Notes: generated by a model from the letters alone, not told the origin. 64,000 nt of DNA from Platynereis dumerilii (GCA_026936325.1 JAPTHN010000011.1:31964629-32028628); one strand, 5' to 3'. Positions 13,463 through 25,444 are shown, counted from the first letter of the stretch. Program-made: numbers and translations.

Positions 13463-14342
13463 GAGTGGGTCGGGGCAAGAAGCCCGGGTTAGGTGAGAAG
13501 CCCCCCCCCAGGGTTATATCTAAACTTACATTTTTGGTACTTTTTCTTATTGATAGGATTGAAGCTAGAGGCTTTTTAGGTGACGTCACAAATTTTTTTA
13601 GGGCAAACAGCACCAAACTATAGTAGTAATTAAAGAAACAAAAAAAGGTGTATGGTTTTTGTAACTTTGACTAATTCTTTAAAATTGGTTGTCAGAAATA
13701 TCTTTGGAAATTTTTAAAAGCATAATGGATATCTGCATTGCTTCACTTTATGACCATCATATAAATATGATTTGGATCATGTTTTTTGCAATTTAGCTCA
13801 AAATATAGAGGTCAAATTAAAATATGTGGGTTTGGGGCGAGAAGCCCCACATGGTATGGGGCATGGGGCCCCCTTCATTGAGGCCTCGAAGTTGCTTGAG
13901 GAACCATTTAATAATGTGTACTTTACCTTAAATCTTGATAGAATAGCTAATTGAAATAGAAAAAATTTGGCCGAAATTGAAACAGGGCAAAAAATATTAA
14001 GAAAATAAATGTATGAACAGAAAAATTCTAAAATTCAGAAAAAGTGAATAGAATGCCTTAAAAATGATAGAAGAACCCCAAGAAATAACTTTCAAGTTTA
14101 ATGCGCTCGCAAAAAAAATTGCCATAGGATTATAATAGGGGGGCTTCTTGCCCGATGGGTGGGGTAAGAAGGCCATTTTAATTTTTTTACAAAAAGGGCC
14201 ATAACTCCTTTATTAAAATTGGTAGACATTTGTTTTACGAGTTATAAGTAGAGTCAAGTAAAACCTTCCTGACAGTATAAGCATTCTAATAATCGACCAC
14301 AAAAAGTAGGTCAAATCGGGGGCTGCATGCCCCGCGCTACTC
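13463..14342 (+). mobile_element. TA-flanked DNA element, copy A
   Basis: The 880-bp element starts GAGTGGGTCGGGGCAAGAAG and ends with the partly complementary GCATGCCCCGCGCTACTC. It lies between TA dinucleotides. A second copy lies in reverse orientation at 26292-27594. The two match along their length except for a MITE insertion in copy B, which fixes the ends. Short imperfect inverted ends and the TA target fit a non-autonomous Tc1/mariner-like element, but the superfamily is an inference. It has no coding capacity. Confidence 0.7.
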
Positions 14343-14666
14343 TACACTGTTATGGTTACTTTTTAAACTTCTGCGTTAAAAATCAAAACTTGGAAGGACT
14401 TAAGAGTTCAATTCAACTTTCACTTTAGTTATTACTGGTTTATCATTGTGAGTCGGATACCTAAGAATTGACATGTTCAACATGTTCAAAGCATTGTGTT
14501 AATATATAAATTTTATTTTTTTATTAAAGATATGCCAAAAGCTTTCATGGGGAAATTATCATGAAATTGTTCATGTGAAATGTTGTTTAACCTCCCAACC
14601 AACTCGGGAGTAGTTCATCAATATACCAGTATCTTGCATATATTTTAGGTGTATCATGAATTTTAA
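14343..14666. other. Rest of foldback 2 loop
   Basis: No feature seen between the end of the TA-flanked element and the right arm. Confidence 0.35.
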
Positions 14667-15128
14667 TGGAGCAATTAATAATTTGATGTTTTTAATGCAT
14701 TGCCTGACCCTAAAAACATAGGTATAGACACTGAAATCAGCATTCTATCACCAATATTAAGGAAGTTATGGACATTTTTCTTAATAATTAGCGGCCATTT
14801 TGTTTTTGGCCAATTAAAAGCTTGTTTTGAGGGTGCCAATGTGACACCTGGCTGAATTTGCCTCAGGACACACCTAAGTACCAAAATTGACCATAAAACA
14901 TCATTTATACCCCAAAACATGCTTTTGTAAGCTTCCACTAGACTAATATTTCCGAAATTTTGGGCGATGAGCGGCTAAATTTTGGATGACCTAATTAACC
15001 TACTTGGGCTGACCCAATTTTGGCAGACTTTTAGTATGTTGTTCTTATGACTCTATACTGTGAGAAAATGCAATAAAACAATTTCTTGCAATTTTTTTGG
15101 GGTCATAGGGCAAATTTACTGGACTAAG
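14667..15128 (-). repeat. Right arm of foldback 2
   Basis: Reverse complement of 10718-11188. An overlapping 79-codon minus-strand frame (15045-15284) extends past the arm and looks mildly protein-like, but no domain is recognisable. Confidence 0.75.
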
Positions 15129-15543
15129 AGAGAACTCAGCCACATGTCCTTCGCCAAAATTAGATAGATACTCATACGCACAATTCTCTGGTACATTTTC
15201 CATTTCCTTCATTCGATTTGAGAAATTTGATACAGGATGTCTGTGAATTAACAGACAAAATAGAGTGAAATGGCAGGTCTTCAAGTTATTTTATCTGTAT
15301 ATATACATGTATCCATCAAAATTTGTCAAGAAAACAAAAACGTAATTTGAAATTGATTTGTGCTGAAGGTCTCTTCGTATAATCAGAATGACAATACTGA
15401 ATAATTCATTATAAGATCCCCCCCCCCCCGGTTGAAATTTTTAGTTCTGATTTTTCATTCCTGGAAAATACCACACCCTCACAATGAGAGACCTCTTTAT
15501 GGCTGCATATAATAATGGTGCGTGATTTGATGTCTACTTGAGG
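15129..15543. other. Spacer between palindromes 2 and 3
   Basis: Contains a run of C at about 15419-15429. Nothing else is supported. Confidence 0.4.
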
Positions 15544-16276
15544 GGGACCATTAGGATGCATCAAATGCCCCTCATATTATCCTATCACAACCAAACATGG
15601 TCTACGATGTTCCTTTTGACTATTAGAAAATTCATGCAAATTTTCAGAAAGTTTGAGATAGCCCTAGGGGTACCACCAAGAGGCTGAAATAAACCTACAG
15701 AATGACATATCGCCGAATCGCGGTATTGAATATTTTAAACAATAACGGCTGTATCATAATAATTTTATCATATCTGAATTCCTCTCACCAAGAGCTTTCA
15801 AATGAGTACCCGCATTGCACATATTGTGTTATTTAAAGTCAACTCGAAACCACAAGAGTGAGGGACATGATTTATTTTTGAAAAACCAATGAATTATTTT
15901 TGCCTGAATGTTCCTTTCTGTCCAAATTTTTCAGACATTCACCTTCTTCTCCTTCCAGAATATCTGGCATTCAATTTATCCAATGCTGCAAAATTTTTAC
16001 GGTGCCACTACCTCTCCCAATGCCTCCTTAATAACAGCACTAAAATTTCGATATTATGACATTTTACTAGCCAGAACTGAGGAATTAATGTTTCTGAAAA
16101 GAATATAACTAAAAAATCATAACATAAAAAGTCTTTCTTTGGAGATCATGTTGAAAAAAATTGTAGAAATCACAGATTCAAAGATAAGTGAATTTTAATG
16201 CGATGCAATTTTAAATTCAGCATTTCTTGACATATCTAATACTATCAGTACTAATTTCAATGTTTTTCATACTAGG

Positions 16277-18030
16277 CAGGGAGCCAGACCTCAAAAAGTG
16301 CTTTATTTAAGGATTTGGCTCAACCCGAGAGAGGACCACATAAGTTATATACCGTTTGAATCCCTGAATTCAGTAGTTTTAGAAACTTTCTGTTTCAGTG
16401 AAAAATCAGTTGAGAGTTTTTTGTAATTTGGTTACCATGGCAACCAAGTCAGAAAATTATTTGATGAATAGAAAATGAATAAAATGCTCTCATACGGAGT
16501 GTTTTTCTTAGATAAGCGTAATTTTTCTTTTGAAATACATTTTATGGAAAGGTCCCCTTTAATTGATCACATGACCTTGGGGTAAAAGGTCACATGACCA
16601 GCAGAGGAGGGAGTTAAAGAGGCAAAACTAACAATTTTTAAGCAATACAGACTTAGAAGTTTGCCCTGGACAATGCAGTTCAATGACACATTGTCGAATT
16701 ATTGATATATGAGAGATGTATTGTCATGCTTTCAAAAAATATGCCATTTGGCATGACTGCTACCATGGTAACAAAAATGTTTATCTTCAAAATAGCAGCC
16801 CCATTTACAGATTTAATTTCATTAAAATTATGTTTCTGGTTTATATTTGTTCATTACAGTTGGAAGTGAAATTTAAAATGTTGATTTATTAAGTATTGTA
16901 GGTGTTTACATTTTGTATGATTTTTATTGGGGTAAACGGTCACATGACCAGTAGGGGAGGGGTCAAATGGCTAAAATGGGCAGTTTTTCAGCAATATGGA
17001 CAGTATAAATAGGCACTGGACAACACAGTTTAATGACACATGGTCAAGGCATTGACATTTGATTGCCCTAATGTCATGCTTTCAAGAAATATATCATATG
17101 GTATTACTGTTACCATGGTAACAGAAATGTTTATCTTCAAAATAACAGCCGTATTTGTAGATTTAATTTGACTAAAATTATGTTTTTGGCCAGTGTTTGT
17201 TCTTTTCCAGTTGAAAGTGAAATTTTAAATGATGATTTATGCTGCATTGCAGGTGCTTAGATCTTGTATGATTTTGAGTGGGGTAAAAGGTCACATGACC
17301 AGTAGGGGAGGGGATCAAATAGCCAAAACTGACAGTTTTTAAAGCAATATGAACTCTAAAATAGGCACTGGGCGACACGGTTTAATGACACATTGTCAAG
17401 GTATTGCTATTTGATAGCTCTAATGCCAAGCTTTCTAGAAATATATCATTATGTCATTACTGTTACCATGGTAACGGAAATGTTTATCTTCAAAACAGCA
17501 GCCCCTTTTGCAGATTTCACCTCACTATTTCATGAATCGAGTTCATTATGTTACAATTGAGAGTGAAATGTTGAAAGGGAATATATTCTGCGATGTTGGA
17601 ACCTATATTTGGTGTGACTTTAATGGGGTAAAAGGTAGTATGACAGCAGGGAAGAGAGATAATAGGCAAAATTAGTACATTTTAAGTGAAAAGGACATTC
17701 TAAATAAACACTGGACGATGCAGTAAAATTATCAAAGGGATTGATTTGTGATATCAAGCAGACTAACTCATACTTTCAATAAATATAATATTGGAATTTG
17801 GCATTACTCTTACCATGGTAACGGAAATGTTTATCTTCAAAATAAAAGCCATATTTGCAGATTTCAGCTCTCTGAAATCAAGAAACTTGCTTGTGTTCAT
17901 TCTATTGCAGTTGAGAGTGAAATTTAAATTTGAAAATGTGTTATATATTACAGTTGCTTTAATTTGGTGAGATTTTCAATGGGGTAAAGGTATTTCAATC
18001 AGCAGGGGAGGGGGTTAGATTAAGGAAAAG
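16277..18030 (+). repeat. Left arm: ~350-bp tandem units
   Basis: Units repeat with a ccatgg core at about 16436, 16763, 17113, 17465 and 17815, a spacing near 350. Each unit carries gggg(t)aaa.ggtca.atgacc, an aggggaggg run and (g/c)ttaccatggtaac followed by gaaatgtttatcttcaaaa. Units differ from each other by perhaps a fifth to a third of positions, more than each differs from its partner in the right arm. Confidence 0.8.
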
Positions 18031-19529
18031 CTTCAATAGCTATGCAAATTAGACATGAGAAATATACCCTGGACAACGCATTGTCAAGGTATTGATATTT
18101 GAGTTAATTTTCAGAAACAAAAAAGGAATCAAAGATATTGCTGTGAAAAACTTACCTGCCCAGTGCCCATTGAAAAATCCCAAATTGAAAAGCCAATATT
18201 AGAGCATAATTTAAAAATGTTTATACAAACTGAAGTCACATCATTACCATAGGCCCATGAACGATCTTCAATTGGAATCTGATTGAACATAAATTTTATG
18301 CACTTTTCCTGACCAAAATGGTCATTTTAACCTATCTTTAGCACTACGAAAAACACAGTGTGACTGGTTAATATTAATGCTGATAATTTTGAACAGATAA
18401 AGGAAGTCAAAAGCCAATGACTGGTACCAAAAACATCACCGGGGGCAATAGGTTGGCTAATTGATTGGCAGTTAGTTTGTCTGATTTAAACAGACACCTT
18501 CAAAATTAATGTTTAACTTGAGGAATCTTGCCCTACTGTGTTCATTTCTATGGAGCAATATACTGCAGGCCTGTAACTCAACTTCTTTGACTGGATCATT
18601 AATCGTTTAAAAAGCCTGAACCTATGTGCTTTGGAATTTTGCGCTATTATAAATTAATATAAATATCACATTTTCATGCATATATTTTTTTCATTATTTA
18701 GCATGTGCATAACTTTTCGGAGGTGTAAAATCGAGCATGTATGAGTTCATGGACATGAAAATTGAGTACTGTACATGCAATAACTAACACTGCTGAATAT
18801 GTGCTTTCTTATTCATTTGTGCACCTGCCAATTCTAACATTCTTGGAGGTGTTACAGGCTTCAGTTTTAAGCTCAAAATTAGGTTTAGAGTCAGTTTTAG
18901 GCAAGTTCAGTGTTATAATGATCGTAATTGCACCTGCAAAAAATTCGTGAAAGACAATAATATGTTCAATTCGTCTATATGCTCGTTTTTGCAGGTTTGC
19001 AAATTCGTCCACATTCACAATATTGCGAAATATATACCTCAAATCTTGGTCTGAAGAAAGAACTTGCTTGTGCAGCTAATAGACTGGGTTTCTGACATTC
19101 TTAACTTCATTATATTCACAATTCAGCTCAATTTTGTGTTGGTAAAGGAGGCTTTTCTAGCAAAGTGTAACTGATATACATTCCTATAAATGCCAAGAAG
19201 TTCTGAGGAGCTGATAAACTTGTTGCAGAATATTCAACATGTTCAATACTAGCAACATTTAGGGTTCTATGAGTCAATCACACTTTAAAAAGCCTCTCAT
19301 TAATTCAATTGTCAAAAAGCTGGTGATTTGATCAAATCAAGTCCCTGAACTGGCATTTGACTGATTAACGGGAGTGATTTAGCCTCATGGAATTTCTTGA
19401 TCAATGTTTTCTGCGTCCAGAATGGGAGCAATTTGCTTAAATTGTTATCACTTCTTAGTCCAACTGACAAAAAGGGGCTAAATTATGTCACAAAAGCGAC
19501 AAGACTATATGTTATAATAAACACTTCTT
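18031..19529. other. Loop of palindrome 3
   Basis: Only short frames (18762-18950 plus, 18809-19042 minus) that overlap each other and carry no recognisable domain. No transposase. Confidence 0.4.
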
Positions 19530-21298
19530 CAATTCTCCCTATTTGACCCACCCCCCCTCCTCTCTACATGTTCATGTGACCTAGCACTTCATTGAAAGTT
19601 TTGGGAATTCCAGCACCTCAAAACAGATATACCACTTTTTTAAAATTCACTTTTAACTTTAACAAAAGGAGTACATACAAAAACATGATTTAATTGAGAG
19701 AAATCTCTAAATTTTGGCTATTTTGAAGATGAGCATTTCCATCACCATGGTTACAGTAATGCCAAATAACAATCTATTAAAAGCATGAGTATGCTTGATA
19801 TCACATCTCTCTAATATCAATACCTTGGATATGTCATTTCACTGGGTCGTCCAGTGTAAATTTCTGGAGACCAAATTGTTTACTATTTGCTATTTTTGCT
19901 TTCTATCTCTCTTCCTTGCTAGTCATGTGACCTTTACCCCCATTAAAAGTCATACCCCCCCAAAAAAAACAAACAATGTAAGTGTCAATAATACAGAATG
20001 TATCAACATTTAGCATTTCACTTTCAATTGTAACAGAATGAACACGGGCCAAATTCACAATTTTAATGAGATGAATTCTGCAAATAAGGCTGTCATTTTG
20101 AAGATAAACATTTCCATTACCATGGCAACAGTAATGCCAACTGGCATATTGCTTGAAAGCAGGACCTTAGATCTATAAAATATCAATACCAAGGCAATAT
20201 GACATTGAATTGTGTTGTCTAAATTTATAGAGTCAAACAGGTCAAAAACTGTTGGTTTTAGCTATTTGAAACCCTCCCCTACTGGTCATGTGACCTTTTA
20301 CCCCACTCAAAATCATACAAGATCTAAGCACCTGCAATGCAGCATAAATCATCATTTAAAATTTCACTTTCAACTGGAAAAGAACAAACACTGGCCAAAA
20401 ACATAATTTTAGTCAAATCAAATCTACAAATACGGCTGTTATTTTGAAGATAAACATTTCTGTTACCATGGTAACAGTAATACCATATGATATATTTCTT
20501 GAAAGCATGACATTAGGGCAATCAAATGTCAATGCCTTGACCATGTGTCATTAAACTGTGTTGTCCAGTGCCTATTTATACTGTCCATATTGCTGAAAAA
20601 CTGCCCATTTTAGCCATTTGACCCCTCCCCTACTGGTCATGTGACCGTTTACCCCAATAAAAATCATACAAAATGTAAGCACCTACAATACTTAATAAAT
20701 CAACATTTTAAATTTCACTTCCAACTGTAATATAATAAATATAAACCAGAAACATAATTTTAATGAAATTAAATCTGTAAATGGGGCTGCTATTTTGAAG
20801 ATAAACATTTTTGTTACCATGGTAGCAGTCATGCCAAATGGCATATTTTTTGAAAGCATGACATTCAATCTCTTATATATCAATAAATTGACAATGTGTA
20901 ATTGAACTGCATTGTCTAGGGCAAACTTCTAAGTCTGTATTGCTTAAAAATTGTTAGTTTTGCCTCTTTAACTCCCTCCTCTGCTGGTCATGTGACCTTT
21001 TACCCCAAGGTCATGTGACCAATTAAAGGGGACCTTTCCATAAAATGTATTTCAAAAGAAAAATTACGCTTATCTAAGAAAAACACTCCGTATGAGAGCG
21101 TTTTATTCATTTTCTATTCATCAAATAATTTTCTGACTTGGTTGCCATGGTAACCAAATTACAAAAAACTCTCAACTGATTTTTCACTGAAACAGAAAGT
21201 TTCTAAAACTACTGAATTTAGGGATTCAAACGGTGTATAACTTATGTGGTCCTCTCTCGGGGTGAGCCAAACTCCAATTTTTCTGGCCTGGCTCCCTG
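19530..21298 (-). repeat. Right arm: inverted ~350-bp tandem units
   Basis: Reverse-complement array with ccatgg cores at about 19746, 20119, 20467, 20818 and 21147, and ggtcatgtgacc-type words at about 19569, 19922, 20284, 20636, 20988 and 21010. The segment 20940-21090 is close to identical to the complement of 16530-16690. Confidence 0.8.
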
Positions 21299-22106
21299 AC
21301 TATACATTATAAGGTTAGATATTTGCTAAAATATCTATTAAACATACCGAGCCAAGCGATTAAGTCTGTCATTGAAATAAGATGTCATGACAATGTTTCT
21401 GCCAAATATTGATATAAAAAGGTAATAATACTTAATTATGAAGATGAATTTATAAGATAGCCCATTGATGTTGCCATTCATTTGAAAGGTCTTTTTATGC
21501 AGATTTCAAAAATTACAACCACACGTTTCTGCATAGAAATTTGAAAAAGTTATGGGAAACCGCGGATCAGTGGTACCTAAGTTACGTACTAAGAAAGATG
21601 GCCCGTGTGGTACCCCTAGCCATAGTACGATTTCATTTAAACTTCTCAGAAGTGTCTTTCCAATCAAAAGGCACAACTTCATTCATGTTTGATTATATTT
21701 TGAGAGAAAAAGGGCGTTTGATGCACCCTAGGGACCATACTAATGCACTTGTGGAGTTAAAGAATCTATACAATTCTTTTGAATAATGTAGAGTCTATAA
21801 CTCTATATCTGTATTTTCTTTAAAAAATGAACAAAATTTACCTTGCAGTACTATCCATTTATTATCGTTTTCATAGCTGTGTGTTTTTCGAATTTGTACT
21901 TTGCTTTATCTCAAAACCGTGATGTCACAGATTTAGTTGCATAACTTTGTATATTACAAGAACATATTTCAAGAAACTGACCAAATGCATTTACACATGG
22001 ATCACGTATGTTTAGCTTGTTTGGCTTTGACACCTGTACTGGTTGGTAGATGCTTCAATGAACTATAACTGAATCAAACAGACCACTTATCCTCAAAGGA
22101 CAGTCA
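21299..22106. other. Outer flank of palindrome 3
   Basis: It includes an 81-codon frame at 21541-21786 that lies in the weak outer inverted repeat. I do not accept it as a gene. Confidence 0.35.
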
Positions 22107-22205
22107 GGGACCATTCAGAGTTTATGACTGGGGGTGGGAGTTTTGCCAGAACTTCCCGTCAAAATTTGATACCCCCCTTGAATTTCATGAGGACTTTTAG
22201 TACCC
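22107..22205 (+). mobile_element. PIF/Harbinger-like MITE, left fragment
   Basis: It begins gggaccattcagagtttatg and matches the left end of the complete copy at 26521-26919 for about 100 bases, including the tgatacccccctt and tttagtacccc words. It stops where the SINE starts. Confidence 0.7.
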
Positions 22206-22206
22206 C

Positions 22207-22412
22207 ACTCTAGTGGTAGCGTGCTGGACTGCCAATCGCTGGGTCCAGGGTTCGAATCCAGCTCTTGCCGGGTCACCTGGGCCTATGTTGGACGGCTGTT
22301 TCAATCATGCTTTGCCTCATTGCAGTGTCGTCCCCCTGGTCTAATTAGCCTACCAAGTGCATAAACAGAAAACGTAAAGCCCCAATCATCCATCCTTCCA
22401 TCCATCCATCCC
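22207..22412 (+). mobile_element. tRNA-derived SINE
   Basis: An A-box-like tagtggtagcgtgctgg at 22211-22227 and a perfect-looking B box ggttcgaatcc at 22249-22259 form a polymerase III promoter at tRNA spacing. A non-tRNA body of about 120 bases follows, then a tail of atcc repeats ending at about 22412. The anticodon region and stems are degraded, so it is not a functional tRNA. Head, body and simple-repeat tail are the standard SINE layout. It sits between a MITE fragment and a LINE. Confidence 0.75.
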
Positions 22413-22539
22413 TAACGATCCGTTATACTTGTGCCCTTGGACTGTCACGTGTACAGATTTGCGGACTTTTTCGCATAAAAATTGCCGATAAACTGAGTGT
22501 ATGTGCATTTCAGATGCAGTAACAACCGCTTTTTTTAAG

Positions 22540-23762
22540 GGAAGTGGAGTAACGACTTGGTCTGTTGAATTAAAAAAAGATGGAATATTATGGAATACAC
22601 GGGAAAACGCTGAACTGGATAGCTGAATTTCTGAAGGATCGAAATCAGTGTGTGCAACTTGAGGGTGAAAAATCTGACAAAGTGCCGGTCACGTCAGGAG
22701 TGCCCCAAGGTTCTGTCCTGGGGCCCCTATTATTTCTGTATTATATAAATGACATCGCCGACAGTCTCCAAGCCACAGTCTGACTCTTCGCGGATGATAA
22801 GTACTGTTGCCTACCTCGCTATAAAATCAAATCAGGATGCCGAGAAACTCCAGCATGACCTAAACAAGATGGGCGAGGTGGAAGATAAATGGCTTATGGA
22901 ATTCCACCTGAAAAAATGCCAAGTACTCACCATCACAAAGAAGAAAAGTGCCTTCAACTATCCTTATCATCTGCACGGACATTTACTTGAACACGTCAGC
23001 GAAGCGAAATATTCGGGCGTCACCATCACGAAGGAATTCACCTGGAATACCCACATAGATAACATCATTGCAAAGGCTAGTAAATCTCTAGCTTTCCTTA
23101 AAAGGAATCTGCAGATACAGTCAGCGGAAATGAAAGAGAGAGCCTACAAGGCACTGGTTAGACCTCTGCTTGAGTACTCGCCATGCATCTGGGACCCGTA
23201 CACCTCAACCTACATCAATAAAATGGAAATGGTACAAAGGAGGGCTGCACGATATGTGCTCAACAGATACCATAATCGCATCTCAGTCACTGAAATGCTC
23301 AACCTGTTGAAATGGCCAACCCTGCAAACGAGAAGGAAACAGTACCGCTTAGCCATGATGTACAAGATCATCAATAGACTGGTCGACATGAAGGATACAC
23401 AAGACAGATTGAAACCAACATTGAGGACATCGAGAAACAACAACAGCAGATCTTACAATATTCCAGACACGGCAAAATCGTACCTGAAGCATTCCTATTA
23501 TCCAAGGACCATAAGAGAATGGAATGCCTTATCAGAGGTAGCTGTAAATTCACCTACAATAGAAACCTTCAGATCGAGAATATCAACATGTAAATAGACA
23601 CTGTATCATTGTATATACACCATGATCTCCACTGAGGATCTTTTAACCCTGATCTCCACAGAGGATCTTTTAGACGGAACTTGCAAGCCATGACGCACAC
23701 CAACTACATTGACGAAGCCATCATTGTGATGTTGTCAATTACCCTAGAAGAAGAAGAAGAAG
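22540..23762 (+). mobile_element. 5'-truncated LINE (Jockey superfamily, CR1/L2-like)
   Basis: This is the 3' part of ORF2 of a non-LTR retrotransposon. The reverse transcriptase palm is split over two frames. 22580-22783 carries the P-Q-G-S-V-L-G-P motif. The F-A-D-D catalytic motif follows at 22785-22799 in the same frame, after an in-frame TGA just before it. A one-base shift then moves the reading into 22749-23597, which carries the thumb and C-terminal region (R-R-A-A-R-Y motif near 23240). The element ends in a (GAA)n tail at 23747-23762, as CR1/L2-type LINEs often end in microsatellites. It is dead, since both the fingers and the endonuclease are missing. Confidence 0.85.
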
Positions 23763-24809
23763 GTCTAGAATTGAATATTAAATAACTTTTAATCGGCCAC
23801 TTAATTATTGGAATGCTGCTATTGCTGCGAAGTGGTACTTGTTGTGGAACTCTTTTTTTTGGCGGAGTCATAATTTTTCCTGCCCAGGGAATTGTGAGTA
23901 GTCCCTGTTTGGCAGCCAGCCAGACAGGGACGCACGAGCACCCTCACTTCTCAGTATAAGCTTGTTAAGCTTGCCCTGACCAGTGACCACAACATACACT
24001 TATTTGTGAAGTTGTAACAAAAATATTAACTCTTCTTTGGTGTGACAGACATAATTAACTGTTTCAAATCTCTCAAAGCAATTGAATGAAAGCTTTAGTG
24101 TTTCGTTATTGTCCGTTTGTTGTTTCAATTAGTTTCGTTGGAGAACGCCCTAAACTATCATTTAAATCATGCTGGCAATAGCTGTTAAAGGATTTGAAAA
24201 CTTCATAATTTTACGGTGCTCATTGGCAGTGCATGTGCACTCATTGATAGTTTAAAATTGTTGATGCGCTTTGTTTATATGTTGCTGGCAGCTCAGCTGT
24301 GCGTATGAGCACAAGTGATGAGGTCCCTCTACCTAGACATGACCTGACCTACTCGAATGTTAATAAATGTGTCAGCTGGAGGTCATCCGATTTCTGGCAG
24401 ACTCTCCAGCTGTGCTGTTCGTTCAGAGTCTGTGAGCAGACTGCCCATCTCCCCTAGCCATAAATTCTGAATTGTCCCTTACCATGACTGACAACAAATT
24501 TCTGGAAATTATTTGAAATTGTGATAACTCGTGTCTTGTGAAAAACAGTGACACACTTTGTTTGCAAAACATTGAGACTCTTCTGGGAAGGTACACTCGG
24601 CTTAGATAGAAGTTGTTTGTTGTGGTTGTACACAACAAAATAACATTGCCTGGCAGTTTTAGATTCCTTTGTCAAGAACTGTGATGTCAAACTCTAAACT
24701 GATATGTGACAGGTTGAAGATTAGACCAATCCCATTCACCGATGCCCTCTGATGTCACGGTTTAACTTTAAAACGAAGTTTTCAGAAAAACACACAGCTA
24801 TGAAAACAA
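23763..24809. other. No recognised feature
   Basis: Only short overlapping minus-strand frames near 24423-24690. No repeat partner was found in the window. Confidence 0.35.
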
Positions 24810-25444
24810 TAATAACAGACATGTTGCAAATGAAGAGAGCTTTCCTTTAAGCTGGTAATTGGTTCTTTTGAAACATTGAGATCGTAATGGAGGGGAGTGG
24901 GAACAAATCGGAACTTGGTATAACAAAATACTAATTTGAGAAATGAGATTGATAAACTGACAGATTTAATGAAGACTGACTGTATCAGATGCGAACTATA
25001 TAATTTTACTGCACAAAGGCTACAAAATTGCCAGTAAGATCATTTATGTCGATCATTTATGGCCATAGATCTGTTGATGATTTGTTTCAATCCTTTTTTA
25101 ATTTTTTTCTCTGTCGTCCTTCTGTTTTCTTTATTACAGTTGAGTTTCCAGGGGCGAATGTTTGGTCCAAAATGCAAAGCCACTGATTAGCTCTGCTTGC
25201 CGACTTCTTCCTTAACCAAAGGCATCATTGATGGAAAAGGAACCCTGATTTGTTTCGTGTGCCTACCATTCTGGCTCCAATCCTTTGTTTTAGGATTTTC
25301 AAGGTATATGTTGCAAAATGATAGATTTACATTATGAAATACAATAAAAGATCCATTCAAATAACTATTATGATATCTGAAACTCATTTCAATGTATAGG
25401 ACATCTCTTCTACGTTTACATACAGATTTATTTCTGGAATCATC

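Larger units (their letters stand above)
10718..15128. mobile_element. Foldback element 2 (large inverted repeat)
   Basis: Arms at 10718-11188 and 14667-15128 are reverse complements. The core at 10745-11150 against 14695-15110 is nearly identical, and the edges fade. The 3.5-kb loop holds degraded coding-like scraps and a separate inserted element at 13463-14342. Both arms carry the same 87-codon frame, a shadow of the repeat. Exact ends and a target duplication could not be defined, so a transposon origin is inferred only from the architecture and from its similar neighbours. Confidence 0.65.
16277..21298. mobile_element. Foldback element 3, hAT-like ends
   Basis: The left end reads CAGGGAGCCAG and the right end CTGGCTCCCTG, the CAGGG...CCCTG form common in hAT transposons. 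Arms of about 1.75 kb (16277 to about 18030 and about 19530 to 21298) enclose about 1.5 kb. Each arm contains about five tandem units of some 350 bp. The expected 8-bp target duplication is not evident, and inverted sequence continues outside the ends, so the hAT call is tentative. No transposase frame is present. Confidence 0.6.
15544..21760. repeat. Giant palindrome 3, outer extent
   Basis: Outside the well-matched inner element at 16277-21298, the flanks still pair as reverse complements at lower identity. About 15544-15690 pairs with about 21600-21760 (shared gatgca(t/c)cct, gtcaaaagg/atcaaaagg and ggtacccctag words), and a tttcaaatga word near 15797 pairs with one near 21480. The inverted repeat is therefore about 6.2 kb end to end, with older outer parts. 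Confidence 0.55.

Noticed and set aside
10915-14938. Two nearly identical 87-codon frames at 10915-11178 (plus) and 14675-14938 (minus)
   Set aside because: They are the same arm sequence of foldback 2 read from each side. There is no domain and no codon conservation beyond the DNA identity.
15045-15284. 79-codon minus-strand frame with protein-like composition and a possible acceptor before it
   Set aside because: Part of it lies in the foldback arm, no donor site is convincing and no domain is seen.
16277-18030. CRISPR-like or satellite array from regularly spaced palindromes
   Set aside because: Units are ~350 bp, diverged and mirrored in a second arm. The genome is eukaryotic, and this is a tandem repeat inside a foldback element.
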